Shown piece by piece: positions 7,451 through 17,088 of a DNA stretch of 64,000 nucleotides. The notes below the pieces were generated by a model. It made no database searches. It saw only the letters and a program-made list of their open reading frames with translations, and was not told the origin of the DNA. This DNA is from Geomonas ferrireducens. Its GTDB lineage: Bacteria > Desulfobacterota > Desulfuromonadia > Geobacterales > Geobacteraceae. The position numbers were made by a program, and so were the translations under genes. How positions within the stretch are numbered: the first letter of the stretch is position 1; the number at the start of each line of letters is the position of its first letter. Where the stretch lies: contig NZ_SSYA01000003.1 of assembly GCF_004917065.1 (NCBI RefSeq), positions 186,001 to 250,000 of the forward strand. The letters run 5' to 3'.

Positions 7451-7975
7451 ATGGCACAGGAAGAAAAAAAGGAGCCTTGGCTCAACTATCTCGCCCTCAC
7501 CACCGTGGTCTTGGCCGTTTGTGCCACCCTGGCCACCTTCAAGGGGGGCGGCTATTCAACCCGGTCCATCCTGGTGCAGAACCAGGCCTCGGACCAGTGG
7601 GCCTTCTACCAGGCCAAGAGCATCAAGCAGTCGCTGGCCGAGATGGACCGCGGCCTTTTGGAGCGCGAAGCGCACCGCGCCGGGCAGGCCGATCCGATGC
7701 TGGCGGCGGGCCTTAAGGGCAACGCCGATCGCATCGCCAAGTACGAGCAGGAAAAGGCGAAGATAAAGGAAAAGGCGGAGCAGCTGGAAAAGGAGCGGGA
7801 CGAGGCCCAGCGCCACGGGCGCCCGTTCGGGGTGGCAGTCATCTTCCTGCAGGTCGCCATCCTGCTCTCGTCGATCGCCGCTTTGTTGAAAAAGAAGTAC
7901 GTCTGGGTCACCGGGGTCTCGGTTGGCCTCATCGGTCTCGTCGAGTTCGCGAACGGCTTCCTCCTATTCATGTAA
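7451..7975 (+). CDS. DUF4337 family membrane protein
   Basis: The 174 residues have one N-terminal membrane segment (about 15-32), a charged coiled-coil region (about 55-120, rich in KAKIKEKAEQLEKERDE), and two C-terminal membrane segments. This is the layout of DUF4337, whose role is not known. GGGAGG is 10 bases before the ATG at 7451. Confidence 0.8.
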   Translation: MAQEEKKEPWLNYLALTTVVLAVCATLATFKGGGYSTRSILVQNQASDQWAFYQAKSIKQSLAEMDRGLLEREAHRAGQADPMLAAGLKGNADRIAKYEQEKAKIKEKAEQLEKERDEAQRHGRPFGVAVIFLQVAILLSSIAALLKKKYVWVTGVSVGLIGLVEFANGFLLFM

Positions 7976-8036
7976 GGGGACTTCCGCCGGAGTTAAGGAG
8001 TGCGGCAGCGCGGGCCTTGAACCGGGAGGAGGGAAA

Positions 8037-9083
8037 GTGCAGTTTTCATCCGGACAACTCTGCGCCGTTCTTGCAGCCGTCCTGTTCGGCGTGTCGCCTG
8101 TCTTCTGCAAGCTCGTCATAGGTGAGATGTCGCCGGCCCTCCTCGCCGGGCTTCTCTACCTGGGTTCCGGGCTCGGGCTGCAGGTGGTGCTCCTCGTACA
8201 GAAGAAAAGCTCACTTCACGAACTGCGCGGGCTCTCCCTGCGGCATCGGCTGAAGTTGGCCGGCGCCGTGGTCGCTGGAGGCGTCATCGCCCCGGTCTGC
8301 CTAGCCTTCGGCATCAAGCATGGCACCGCCTCCGAAGTGTCGCTGCTTCTAAACCTGGAGACCGTCGCCACCACCCTCATCGCCTGGCTCGTTTTCAGGG
8401 AGTACATAGGTCCATACGTCTGGTCCGGCAAGGTGCTCATCTTGGGCGGGGCGTGCCTCGTGGTCCTGAAGGCGCAGGGGGGGCTCGCCTTTTCCCTGCC
8501 TGGACTCCTGGTGGTAATCGCCTGTATCTTCTGGGGGATCGACAACAACTTGACCCGCGACGTCGATGAGATCTCCTCCACGGTGCTCGCCTCGGTGAAG
8601 GGGCTTTGCGCCGGTGCCTTCTCCGTGCTCCTCGCCCTCTTATTCCCCGGTGGGGCGGTCATGGCGGGACAGGTGCTTGGGGCGATGTCGATCGGCGCCG
8701 TGAGCTACGGGCTGAGCCTCGTTCTTTTCGTCGAGGCGCTGCGCAGGATCGGTGCCGCCAGGACCGCGACCTTCTTCTCCGTGGGACCCTTCTTCGGGAC
8801 GCTCCTGTCGGTGGTCCTTTTGGGGGAGCGCCCTCCCGCTGCCTACTGGGTTGCCACCGCACTCATGCTTTCCGGGATCTTCCTGCTCTACTTCGAGGTG
8901 CACTGCCATCGCCACACCCATGAGGAACTGGCGCATGCCCATCCCCACGTGCACGACGAGCATCACTTGCACGAGCACGAAGAGGGGGAGGAAGACGAAC
9001 CGCACCATCACTTGCACGTCCACCATCCCGTGACCCACTCCCACGTCCACGCACCCGACCCGCACCACCGGCACGGGCACTGA
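8037..9083 (+). CDS. EamA/DMT-family transporter with His-rich tail
   Basis: The start is a GTG at 8037 directly after GGAGGAGGG; the 348-residue protein has ten membrane helices in two EamA repeats, the normal plan of drug/metabolite transporters. What is unusual is the tail of about 60 residues (from about 288) with more than 20 His in runs such as HAHPHVHDEHHLHEHEE and HHHLHVHHP. Such tails bind Zn, Ni or Co in other transporters, so metal-linked transport or metal gating is a fair inference. The gene ends one base before the convergent TauE/SafE gene. Confidence 0.87.
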   Translation: MQFSSGQLCAVLAAVLFGVSPVFCKLVIGEMSPALLAGLLYLGSGLGLQVVLLVQKKSSLHELRGLSLRHRLKLAGAVVAGGVIAPVCLAFGIKHGTASEVSLLLNLETVATTLIAWLVFREYIGPYVWSGKVLILGGACLVVLKAQGGLAFSLPGLLVVIACIFWGIDNNLTRDVDEISSTVLASVKGLCAGAFSVLLALLFPGGAVMAGQVLGAMSIGAVSYGLSLVLFVEALRRIGAARTATFFSVGPFFGTLLSVVLLGERPPAAYWVATALMLSGIFLLYFEVHCHRHTHEELAHAHPHVHDEHHLHEHEEGEEDEPHHHLHVHHPVTHSHVHAPDPHHRHGH

Positions 9084-9084
9084 G

Positions 9085-9468
9085 CTACAGCCAGCCAAGC
9101 CGCTTCGATGCGCCGTAGACGAGGTAGATGCCGAGGCCGGTAAGGAAGACCCCGAACATGAGGCGCAAATGCGGTCCCTTCATCTGGTTGGCGAGGTACG
9201 CCCCCATCCACGCCCCGACCAGCATGGTCGCCGCGATGAGTAGCGCCGCCTTTATGTCCACGTTGCCGTGCCGGTAGTACTCGAGCGCCGCGGCGAGCCC
9301 TATGGGGGGGAGCAGGACTGCGAGGCTCGTGCCGGTCGCGCGGTGCTGGGAAAAGCCCGCCCAGTACACCAGCGCGGGGACGATGACGATTCCTCCCCCC
9401 ACCCCGAAAAGCCCCGACGCCACCCCACCGCATATCCCGATAATGCAAAATAACACCCATTGAGGCAT
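9085..9468 (-). CDS. TauE/SafE-family permease, half-size
   Basis: The 127 residues hold one TauE/SafE repeat of about four helices, with the family motif GVASGLFGVGGGIVIVP near the N-terminus and RATGTSLAVLLPP in the loop. Full-length members (about 250 residues) carry two repeats; half-size members probably dimerise. The family exports sulfite or sulfonates, or takes up small anions. The start at 9468 follows GGGAGGGGG; an upstream in-frame codon lacks one. Confidence 0.83.
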   Translation of the reverse strand: MPQWVLFCIIGICGGVASGLFGVGGGIVIVPALVYWAGFSQHRATGTSLAVLLPPIGLAAALEYYRHGNVDIKAALLIAATMLVGAWMGAYLANQMKGPHLRLMFGVFLTGLGIYLVYGASKRLGWL

Positions 9469-9603
9469 GTGTTCCCCCTCCCTGTGCTGACTCATTAGTC
9501 CCCGGCACAACCGCCTTTGAGAGTACCAGATGCGGTGACCTTTTCACCTCCGTGCATGCAGCCACCTACCGCGCGCACATCGGTTTGGTTGGAAAAATAA
9601 AAT

Positions 9604-9630
9604 TAAAGTTTGTAAATTTGTATCCGATAT
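9604..9630 (+). promoter_or_regulatory. candidate FliA (sigma-28) promoter of the chemoreceptor gene
   Basis: TAAAGTTT (9604-9611), 11 bases, TCCGATAT (9623-9630). This matches the flagellar consensus TAAAGTTT-N11-GCCGATAA in 14 of 16 positions. Confidence 0.7.
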
Positions 9631-9701
9631 CCCACCCATGCTCTTGAAACTGCGCGGGAGCGGCCGGCGTCCGCGCACCACGACAAAGCCAGGGAGGGTA
9701 T

Positions 9702-11729
9702 ATGTCGCTCGCTTCGAGGTATTCGTTGGCAACCAAGTTGGGAGTGGGGCAGGGGGTGGTGATCATCGCCGTTATGGCGGTTCTGACCGCGGTCATCACC
9801 GCCGCTGTGAGCAGGCGGGTCACCGGGGACGCCGAACAAAACCTCGCGCAGCAGACCGAACTACTGGTAAGCTCCATCTCTTCCTATCAGGGCGCGCTCA
9901 GCGACGGTGCCGTGAAACTAGGCGACCTCTTCCGCTCCGGTTTCCCCGGAAGCTTCGAGGTGGACCACTCCAGCACGGTCAGGACCGGAGAACGGGAGAC
10001 CCCGGTGATGCTTTCCGGCACCACGGTGCTGAACGGGAACACCGGGATCGTCGACCGCTTCACCAAGGCGACCAGGGGCGTCGCCACCGTCTTTGTCAGA
10101 AGCGGCGACGATTTCATCCGCGTCGCCACCTCTCTTACCAAGGAGGACGGCAGCCGCGCCCTCGGGACCACGCTCGACCGCAACCACCCCGCCTATCGGC
10201 GCCTTCTTAACGGCGAGGACTTCACCGGCAAGGCGACCCTTTTCAACAAGGACTACATGACGCGCTACCTGCCGCTTAAGAACGGACAGGGGAGGGTGAT
10301 CGGGACACTGTTCGTCGGGCTCGATTTCACCGACGGCCTGAAGGCGCTCAAGGAACGGTTCAAGGGGACCGTGGTGGGTAAATCCGGTTACGCCTTCGCG
10401 CTGGAGGCGAAAGAGGGAGCGGACCAGGGGAAGATGGTGATCGAGCCAGGAAGTGCCGCGGCACTTCCAGCAGAGGTCGGGAAGTCGGTCCGGGATATGG
10501 TGCTCAGGAAGTCGGGGGTGACCCGTTACGCCGCGGCCGGGACGGGGGAGGAGAGGGTTCTTTTCTTCCGGTACTTCCCCGAGTGGAACTGGATCGTATG
10601 CATCGGCGCCGCCGATGAAGAGCTCCACGCCGTGGCCCACGTGGTGCGAACCACCGTTGTCGGGTCGATCGCCGTTGTTTGCCTCCTGCTTGTCGGCGTA
10701 TCCACCCTGCTCGTGCGCCGGTGGGTGACCCGCCCGGTTGTGCGCCTGCTCGACGGGACCGCCCGCTATGCCGCCGGGGACTTTGCCTCGGTGATCGAGG
10801 TGGCGGCGGACGGGGAAGAGCCGGTGGATGAAGTGGAGCGCCTCACCAGGGGGGTGGATGGCATGGCGCTTTCGCTCAGGCGGATCCTGGTCCGGGTGGC
10901 GGACTCCGCCAGTGAGGTGAGCGCGGCCGCGGCACAGGTGAGCGCTTCGGCCGAGCAGATCGCGACCGGCGCGGACGAGGTGGTGGGCAGGACCGCAGGT
11001 GTTGCGACCGCCGGGGAGGAGATGTCGGCAACCTCCAACGACATCGCCCAGAACTGCCAGATGGCGGTTGAGGAGGCCCAGCGGGCGACGCAGTCGGCGC
11101 ATAGCGGCATGGAGGTGGTGGGGAGAACGGTTGCGGTGATGGACCAGATCGCCGCGAAGGTGCAGGAGTCGACGGCGACCGTGGCGAGCCTCGGCGCGCG
11201 CAGCGACCAGATCGGGGAGATCATCGGTACCATCGAGGACATCGCGGACCAGACGAACCTCCTGGCGCTGAACGCCGCCATAGAGGCCGCCCGTGCCGGG
11301 GAGCAGGGGCGCGGCTTCGCCGTCGTCGCCGACGAGGTGAGGGCACTCGCCGAGCGGACCACCAGGGCCACCCAGGAGATCGGGGTGATGATCAAGGCGA
11401 TCCAGGCGGAGACCAAGGACGCCGTTGCGGTGATGGATCAGGGAGTGCAGGAGGTGAAGGCCGGGACCGACGAGGCCTCCCGCTCGGGTGCCGCGCTCGC
11501 CGGAATCCGGGAGCGCATCGAGGCCTTCACCATGCAGATAAACCAGATCGCCACGGCGGCCGAGGAACAGACCGCCACCACCTCCGAGATCTCGCAGAGC
11601 CTCCTGCAGGTGACCGACGTGGTGCAGGGGACGGCGTCGTCGGCTCGCGAGTCCGCCGTCGCCGCAGCACAGCTAAACGGCACCGCGCAGGAGTTGCAGC
11701 GCCTGGTCGGCCAGTTCCGACTCGCCTAA
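9702..11729 (+). CDS. methyl-accepting chemotaxis protein with periplasmic Cache domain
   Basis: The 675-residue receptor has an N-terminal membrane anchor (about 18-38), a large periplasmic Cache_3/Cache_2-type sensor (about 40-305), a second membrane segment (about 310-330), a HAMP domain and a long cytoplasmic coiled coil. The signalling tip is classical: [20 protein letters not shown] then [17 protein letters not shown]. The tip binds CheW and CheA. The Cache domain probably binds a small organic acid or amino acid; the ligand is unknown. The start follows GGGAGGG. A FliA-type promoter upstream ties it to the flagellar regulon. Confidence 0.94.
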   Translation: MSLASRYSLATKLGVGQGVVIIAVMAVLTAVITAAVSRRVTGDAEQNLAQQTELLVSSISSYQGALSDGAVKLGDLFRSGFPGSFEVDHSSTVRTGERETPVMLSGTTVLNGNTGIVDRFTKATRGVATVFVRSGDDFIRVATSLTKEDGSRALGTTLDRNHPAYRRLLNGEDFTGKATLFNKDYMTRYLPLKNGQGRVIGTLFVGLDFTDGLKALKERFKGTVVGKSGYAFALEAKEGADQGKMVIEPGSAAALPAEVGKSVRDMVLRKSGVTRYAAAGTGEERVLFFRYFPEWNWIVCIGAADEELHAVAHVVRTTVVGSIAVVCLLLVGVSTLLVRRWVTRPVVRLLDGTARYAAGDFASVIEVAADGEEPVDEVERLTRGVDGMALSLRRILVRVADSASEVSAAAAQVSASAEQIATGADEVVGRTAGVATAGEEMSATSNDIAQNCQMAVEEAQRATQSAHSGMEVVGRTVAVMDQIAAKVQESTATVASLGARSDQIGEIIGTIEDIADQTNLLALNAAIEAARAGEQGRGFAVVADEVRALAERTTRATQEIGVMIKAIQAETKDAVAVMDQGVQEVKAGTDEASRSGAALAGIRERIEAFTMQINQIATAAEEQTATTSEISQSLLQVTDVVQGTASSARESAVAAAQLNGTAQELQRLVGQFRLA

Positions 11730-11828
11730 TGCGCCGGCATCACGTGAGCGCGCCGTTGAAACGTAGACCATCGAAGGTAGCACTTTCCAGCCGCTGCATC
11801 TGAACACCCCCCGGATGTCTATAGTTGT

Positions 11829-11873
11829 TTGACACAGAAAACTGTATATGGTATTGAAGTACGCAAATACCAT
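11829..11873 (+). promoter_or_regulatory. promoter with overlapping operator upstream of the IclR-type regulator
   Basis: TTGACA (11829-11834), 17 bases, TATTGA (11852-11857). The -10 overlaps a perfect 8-bp inverted repeat, ATGGTATT (11848-11855) and AATACCAT (11866-11873), spaced 10 bases. This layout suggests autorepression. Confidence 0.6.
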
Positions 11874-11923
11874 TATATTGGTTTCGTGGAGCAGCTACGG
11901 GGGGCGTTCAGAGGAAGCGGGCC

Positions 11924-12697
11924 ATGAAAAAGGGGAAGGAAAAAACAGACTTCAACCGGAGCGTCATCCGGGCGCTCGACGTTCTGGAGCAGTTCCTCGG
12001 GGATGATCACGAGATCAGCTTGACGGAGTTGAGCCGGCGCCTAAGGCTGCCCAAAAACAACATATTCCGGTTGCTGGCCACGTTGGAACTGCGCGACTAC
12101 CTCGGTAAGGACGCGTTGACCGAGCGGTACCACCTTGGCTTCAAAACGGTCGAACTCTCCCAAAAGGCCTTCAGGCAGCGAGGGCTCGGAAGGTCGCGGG
12201 CGGTGATGGAGCGGCTGGTCTCCGCCTGCAATGAAACCGCCTGCGTCTCCATCATGTCCGACTACAGCGTGATCAACCTTGATGCCGTGCAGTGCGATCA
12301 TAACCTGCGCGTCATGCCTCCCCTCGGCGTGCAGCTCCCCGCCTACTGCACCGCGCCGGGCAAATCCCTCCTGGCCCACTTCGCCGAAGACGCCATCGTC
12401 AGGTACGCCTCCACCAACAAGTTTGAAAAGCACACCCCCCACACCATCGTCGATCCGGAGCGCTGGAAGCATCAACTGCGGTTGATCGCCCAACAGGGGT
12501 ACGCGGTCGAGATGGAGGAATTGAACGAAGGCGTGACCAGCGTCGGTGCGCCGATCCGCGACTACACCTCGCGCGTCATCGGTGCGCTCAGCATCCTGGG
12601 ACCTTCGCAGCGTTTCCCGCTCGAGCGGATGGAGCGGGAACTGGTGCCGTTGTTGAAACAGGGCGCCGCCGACATCTCCGCGAGGTTCGGTTATTAA
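11924..12697 (+). CDS. IclR-family transcriptional regulator
   Basis: The 257 residues start with a winged helix-turn-helix (about 10-70; ISLTELSRRLRLPKNNIFRLL) and end with an IclR effector-binding domain (about 85-255; typical LPAYCTAPGKSLLAH and GYAVEMEELNEGVTSVGAPI). IclR proteins bind small metabolites, often aromatic or acetate-derived. The MoxR/VWA genes 58 bp downstream are candidate targets, in addition to its own promoter. Confidence 0.92.
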   Translation: MKKGKEKTDFNRSVIRALDVLEQFLGDDHEISLTELSRRLRLPKNNIFRLLATLELRDYLGKDALTERYHLGFKTVELSQKAFRQRGLGRSRAVMERLVSACNETACVSIMSDYSVINLDAVQCDHNLRVMPPLGVQLPAYCTAPGKSLLAHFAEDAIVRYASTNKFEKHTPHTIVDPERWKHQLRLIAQQGYAVEMEELNEGVTSVGAPIRDYTSRVIGALSILGPSQRFPLERMERELVPLLKQGAADISARFGY

Positions 12698-12755
12698 ACG
12701 CCCGGTTGCACGACGGGAACGCACGGTGCCGATTGGCATCCCGAAAGGAACAACC

Positions 12756-13613
12756 ATGACGGAAACGAAATTTGCCGGAACAGAATCCTACATCGCGACG
12801 GACGACCTGAAACTCGCTGTCAACTCGGCGATGGTTTTGGGGCGGCCGCTGCTGGTGAAGGGTGAGCCGGGAACGGGCAAGACCATGCTCGCGGAGGAGG
12901 TGGCCCGCGCCCTAGACATGCCGCTTTTCCAGTGGCACATCAAGTCCAGCACCAAGGCCCAGCAGGGGCTTTACGAGTACGACGCGGTCTCGCGCCTGCG
13001 CGACTCGCAGCTTGGCGATGCGCGGGTGCAGCAGATCGCCAACTACATCGTGAAGGGGAAGCTCTGGGAGGCTTTCGAATCGGAGCGGCAGGCCGTCCTT
13101 CTGATCGATGAGGTGGACAAGGCGGACATCGAGTTTCCGAACGACCTGCTGCGAGAACTGGACCGGATGGAGTTCTACGTCTATGAGACGAAGGAACTGG
13201 TGCAGGCGAAGCACCGCCCGGTCATCATCATCACCAGCAACAACGAAAAAGAGCTGCCCGACGCCTTCCTGCGCCGCTGCTTCTTCCATTACATCCGCTT
13301 TCCGGACCGGGAGACGCTGGAGAGCATCGTCTCGGTGCATCATCCGGACCTGAACCGGACCCTGGTGAAGGAGGCGCTGGAGGTGTTTCTTGGGGTCCGG
13401 GAGATGCCCGGGATGAAAAAGAAGCCGTCGACCTCCGAGCTTCTCGACTGGCTGAAGATCCTGGCCGCGGAAGGGGTATCGCCGCAGGCGCTGCAGGCAG
13501 CAGCAAGGGAGAGGGGAATGCCTCCCCTGCACGGGGCGCTCCTGAAAAACGAACAGGATCTGCAGCTGTTCAATGCATCGTCCCGGCGCGTCGGCCTGGG
13601 ATTCAGGGGCTGA
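12756..13613 (+). CDS. MoxR-family AAA+ ATPase
   Basis: The 285-residue ATPase has Walker A GEPGTGKTM (about 37-45), Walker B VLLIDEVDKAD (about 114-124), sensor 1 IITSNNEKELP and an arginine finger in FLRRCFF. MoxR proteins work with VWA-domain partners to insert metals or remodel enzymes. Close homologues sit beside CoxE in carbon monoxide dehydrogenase and related clusters. The start at 12756 follows AAAGGAAC; the gene ends 4 bases before the VWA gene. Confidence 0.9.
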   Translation: MTETKFAGTESYIATDDLKLAVNSAMVLGRPLLVKGEPGTGKTMLAEEVARALDMPLFQWHIKSSTKAQQGLYEYDAVSRLRDSQLGDARVQQIANYIVKGKLWEAFESERQAVLLIDEVDKADIEFPNDLLRELDRMEFYVYETKELVQAKHRPVIIITSNNEKELPDAFLRRCFFHYIRFPDRETLESIVSVHHPDLNRTLVKEALEVFLGVREMPGMKKKPSTSELLDWLKILAAEGVSPQALQAAARERGMPPLHGALLKNEQDLQLFNASSRRVGLGFRG

Positions 13614-13617
13614 AAAC

Positions 13618-14796
13618 GTGCTGATCGAATTCTTCCTGGGGCTTAAGCGGGCCGGAGTGCCGGTCACGCTGTACGAGTTCCTCACCCTGCTCGAGGCTTT
13701 GGAAAAGCGCCTAGCCTTCGGCGACGTCGAGGAGTTCTACGATCTTTCCCGCCTCATCCTCGTGAAGAACGAGGTCAACTACGACAAGTTCGATCGCGTC
13801 TTCATGGGGTTCTTTCAGGGGGCTATTTTCGCGGCTGATGAGTTCTTCCCCGAGATCCCCGAGGAGTGGCTCCGCAAGATAAAGGAGAAATTCCTCTCCG
13901 AGGAGGAAAAACGCCAGATCAAGGCGCTGGGAGGGCTGGACAAGCTCCTGGAGACCCTGAGAAAGCGGCTCGCCGAGCAGAAGGAGCGCCACCAGGGGGG
14001 GAGCAAGTGGGTCGGCACCGGCGGCACCTCCCCCTTCGGCGCCTATGGCTACAACCCGGAGGGGATACGGATCGGCCAGGCGGAGTCGCGCCACCGTCGG
14101 GCGGTTAAGGTCTGGGACAAGCGTGAATTCCGCAACCTGGACGGCTCGGTCGAACTCGGCACCCGAAACATGAAGATGGCCCTGCGCCGGGTGCGCGATT
14201 TCGCCCGCGAGGGGGCACGGGAGGAGCTCGACCTTCCCGGCACCATCCGGGCCACCGCCAACAACGCCGGCTGCCTGGATCTGCGCATGGTCCCGGAGCG
14301 GCACAACAAGGTGAAGGTGCTTTTACTGCTGGACGTGGGAGGGTCGATGGATCCGCACGTCGACGGTTGCGAGCAGCTCTTCTGCGCGGCCCGCAGCGAA
14401 TTCAAGCACCTGGAGCATTTCTACTTCCACAACTGCGTCTATGAAAAGCTCTGGCACGACAACCGGCGCCGTCATCAGCATCACCTCCCCACCTTCGACC
14501 TGATGCACCACTTCGGCCCGGACTGGAAGTTGATCTTCGTCGGAGACGCCACCATGGGGCCCTACGAGATCGAGTGGCCCGGCGGGAGCGTCGAGCACGA
14601 GAATGCGGAAGCGGGTTCGGTATGGATGTCCCGGCTGCTGGCCCAGTACCCGCGAGCGGTCTGGCTGAACCCGGCGCCGCAACGCGAGTGGGAGTTCAGC
14701 GCATCGGTCCGCATCATCCGTCGCCTGATGGGAAACCGCATGTTTCCCCTGACCCTTGACGGGGTGGGGGCGGCGGTGGAGTTGCTGAACAGGTAA
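13618..14796 (+). CDS. VWA-domain CoxE-like protein, MoxR partner
   Basis: This 392-residue product starts with GTG at 13618, four bases after the moxR stop, so the two are coupled. The N-terminal half is the helical CoxE region; the C-terminal half (about 235-390) is a von Willebrand A fold. The metal-site motif reads DVGGSMD, where the canonical DxSxS has Ser in the middle, so the MIDAS is partly altered. MoxR/CoxE pairs act as chaperones that load or activate metalloenzymes; no client enzyme is encoded nearby. Confidence 0.87.
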   Translation: MLIEFFLGLKRAGVPVTLYEFLTLLEALEKRLAFGDVEEFYDLSRLILVKNEVNYDKFDRVFMGFFQGAIFAADEFFPEIPEEWLRKIKEKFLSEEEKRQIKALGGLDKLLETLRKRLAEQKERHQGGSKWVGTGGTSPFGAYGYNPEGIRIGQAESRHRRAVKVWDKREFRNLDGSVELGTRNMKMALRRVRDFAREGAREELDLPGTIRATANNAGCLDLRMVPERHNKVKVLLLLDVGGSMDPHVDGCEQLFCAARSEFKHLEHFYFHNCVYEKLWHDNRRRHQHHLPTFDLMHHFGPDWKLIFVGDATMGPYEIEWPGGSVEHENAEAGSVWMSRLLAQYPRAVWLNPAPQREWEFSASVRIIRRLMGNRMFPLTLDGVGAAVELLNR

Positions 14797-14817
14797 CGCG
14801 AGCCACAGGAGATCGTC

Positions 14818-15933
14818 ATGCGAGCATACGCCGGATTCGAACAGGGTCCCATCCGTCCCCCAAGCGAGGCAGAAAGCCTTCTCATCCGCGTGAACCGGAA
14901 CTGCCCCTGGAACCGTTGCACCTTCTGCTCACTCTACAAGAAACGGAAGTTCTCCATCCGTCCGCCTGTGGACGTCATCCGCGACATCGACTCCATTCAT
15001 CGCTTCACGGAGAAGATAGCTGCGGGGGAACCGCTTCAGTCGCTGGTCGGGAACCGGCAGGAGGTGATGGCGGCCTGGAGCTGGTACTGTTCGGGAATGG
15101 AGTCGGTATTCCTGCAGGACGCCGACTCCCTCACCTACCGGCCTGAGCACCTCGCGCGGATCCTTCGCCACCTGAAAGAGCGGTTTCCGGAGGTGAAGAG
15201 GATCACCTGCTATGCGCGCTCCGCAAGCCTCGCCCGCACCCCGGACACCGCCCTTAGAGAGCTCGCCGCGGCGGGGCTGAACCGTATCCATGTCGGGATG
15301 GAGACCGGCTCCGACACGCTTCTCAAGCTGGTGCAAAAGGGAGGGAGCAAAAAGGAGCAGATCGTGGCGGGCCTGAAGGTGAAGGGGGCAGGGCTGGAGC
15401 TCTCCGAGTACTTCCTTGCCGGGCTTGGCGGGACGGAGCTTTCGCGGGAACACGCCGAGGAGAGCGCCGAGGTGATCAACAGGGTCAATCCCGACTTCAT
15501 CCGCTTCAGGACGCTTCACATCCTGGAGGGAGTGGAGCTCTTCCCTGCAAGCGGCGGCGTCTTCCGCTTTGCGCCGGACCTGGTGCTCGCGAGGGAGATC
15601 CTCACCTTCCTGGAAGGTCTCGACGGCATCACCAGCTCGGTCAGAAGTGACCACGGCTATAACCTCTTCCAGGAGCTGAACGGCGCCTTCCCCGGCGGCA
15701 AGGAGCGAATGACCGCGGTGCCGAGGAGGTTCCTAGAGTTGGAGCCGGAGCAGCGGATGCTTTTCCAGGTGGGTAAGCGGACGGGGCACCTGCTGCGGCT
15801 GGACCAGTTGAAGGAGGCGGAGCGGGTTGCTGCCGTACGCGACATCTGCCTGCAAAACGGCGTCACTCCTGCCAATGTCGATGAGCGGATGCACGAGTTG
15901 ATGCAGGAGAGGATGAGAAGAGGGATCTTTTAA
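14818..15933 (+). CDS. radical SAM protein of unknown substrate
   Basis: The 371-residue protein has the cluster motif CPWNRCTFC near residue 29 (a CX4CX2C spacing rather than CX3CX2C), then the expected barrel motifs DADSLTYRPEHL, IHVGMETGSDTLLKLVQKGG and EYFLAGLGG. These resemble the Elp3/B12-binding-like radical SAM group, but no B12 domain is present. It lies 21 bp after the CoxE gene with CAGGAG before its ATG, so it may be transcribed with the MoxR pair. Confidence 0.87.
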   Translation: MRAYAGFEQGPIRPPSEAESLLIRVNRNCPWNRCTFCSLYKKRKFSIRPPVDVIRDIDSIHRFTEKIAAGEPLQSLVGNRQEVMAAWSWYCSGMESVFLQDADSLTYRPEHLARILRHLKERFPEVKRITCYARSASLARTPDTALRELAAAGLNRIHVGMETGSDTLLKLVQKGGSKKEQIVAGLKVKGAGLELSEYFLAGLGGTELSREHAEESAEVINRVNPDFIRFRTLHILEGVELFPASGGVFRFAPDLVLAREILTFLEGLDGITSSVRSDHGYNLFQELNGAFPGGKERMTAVPRRFLELEPEQRMLFQVGKRTGHLLRLDQLKEAERVAAVRDICLQNGVTPANVDERMHELMQERMRRGIF

Positions 15934-16283
15934 AGAAAAAATGCCAGTCGCCCATTCGCACGTGTTTGGCCTGGTGCCGTCGCGAGGAGGAGATGTTTGA
16001 GGAGCTGTTCGTCCGGCAGACCACCGGGTACGGTGTTGCGAAGCCGGCCAAACACTGAGCGTTCCTTCCAGCGGTCCCGGTTGCCAGACACTCAATTCCC
16101 GATATGCTCATTAGCAATGCAGCAGCAAAACTTTGTGTCGTCAGAGAGAACGTCCCCTCCCCCCGAAGGGGGGAGGCTGGGAGGGGGGAAGATGGAGCGT
16201 ACGCCCGCTCCCCCTCCCTGACCCTCCCCCTCCGGGGGAGGGGAACCACCGGCACGGAAAGTTTTTAATATCGGGAGGGGAAC
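15934..16283. other. intergenic region with repeat hairpins
   Basis: This 350-bp spacer holds two C/G-rich hairpins (see repeat at 16153) and, before them, a possible gene relic. An ATG at 15993 after GAGGAGGAG opens a 21-codon frame reading MFEELFVRQTTGYGVAKPAK and a final His, and ends at 16058. I do not recognise it as a gene. Confidence 0.4.
16153..16245. repeat. paired C/G-rich palindromes (dispersed repeat type)
   Basis: Two perfect 9-bp hairpins lie about 58 bp apart: arms 16156-16164/16168-16176 with loop GAA, and 16222-16230/16234-16242 with loop TCC. The short-loop CCTCCCCC/GGGGGAGG type resembles dispersed intergenic repeats of GC-rich genomes. Confidence 0.55.
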
Positions 16284-17066
16284 ATGGAACTGGAAAACCT
16301 GTTGCTGGAAGTGACGGACCGCATCGCCACTGTAACGATCAACCGCCCCGCGGCCATGAACGCCATGACCCGGGGGACCCTTGAGGAACTAGAATGCGTG
16401 GTTGCCGAGATCGAGCGCGACTCCGAGATCAGGGCAGTCATCGTTACCGGGGCGGGGGCGAAGGCGTTCGTAGCGGGTGCCGACATCGCCGTTATGCGTG
16501 ACATGATCTCGGCCGAGGCGCGGGAGCTGGCGCTGTTGGCGCACCGCATTTACGCGGCCATGGAGGCTTCCTCGAAGCCCTTTATCGCCGCCGTCAACGG
16601 CTACGCCCTTGGCGGCGGGTGTGAACTTGCCCTCGCCTGCGACATCCGCCTCGCCTCGCAAAACGCCAAGTTCGGCCAGCCCGAGATAAACATCGGTATC
16701 CTCCCCGGCTTCGGCGGCTCTCAGCGACTGCCGAGGCTTATCGGCAAGGGGAGGGCACTGGAGATGATCCTGACCGGAGAGATGATCGATGCGGAGGAGG
16801 CGCTGCGCATAGGGCTCGTGAACCGGGTGGTACCTCAGGAGGAACTGCTTGAAGAGGCGCGTAAGCTGGCGGCGAAGATCGCCTCCAAGGGACGCGTCGC
16901 CACGAGGCTTTGCAAGGAGGCGGTCGTGCACGGCATGGAGATGGACCTTGCGCGTGCCTGCTTCTACGAGGCGGAGCTCTTCGGCTACAGCTTCTCGACC
17001 TTTGATCAGAAGGAAGGGATGGGTGCGTTTTTGGAGAAGCGGCCGCCGGTGTTTCAGGACCGTTGA
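16284..17066 (+). CDS. enoyl-CoA hydratase / crotonase family protein
   Basis: The 260-residue protein has the crotonase oxyanion-hole segments [11 protein letters not shown] and [13 protein letters not shown] and both catalytic Glu residues of enoyl-CoA hydratase (E in [10 protein letters not shown] in [15 protein letters not shown]). It would add water to 2-enoyl-CoA, probably crotonyl-CoA, in beta-oxidation or butyrate-type metabolism. The start follows GGGAGGGG. No other beta-oxidation gene is adjacent; the convergent neighbour is a thioesterase. Confidence 0.9.
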   Translation: MELENLLLEVTDRIATVTINRPAAMNAMTRGTLEELECVVAEIERDSEIRAVIVTGAGAKAFVAGADIAVMRDMISAEARELALLAHRIYAAMEASSKPFIAAVNGYALGGGCELALACDIRLASQNAKFGQPEINIGILPGFGGSQRLPRLIGKGRALEMILTGEMIDAEEALRIGLVNRVVPQEELLEEARKLAAKIASKGRVATRLCKEAVVHGMEMDLARACFYEAELFGYSFSTFDQKEGMGAFLEKRPPVFQDR

Positions 17067-17088
17067 CAGGCGGAGAGGGCGAGTGGGA

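Noticed and set aside
9918-11102. A 394-codon frame opposite the first chemoreceptor
   Set aside because: Antisense shadow of a clear MCP gene.
16245-16283. A sigma-54 promoter before the crotonase gene
   Set aside because: CCGGCACGGAAAGTTTTT has the -24 part but no GC at -12.
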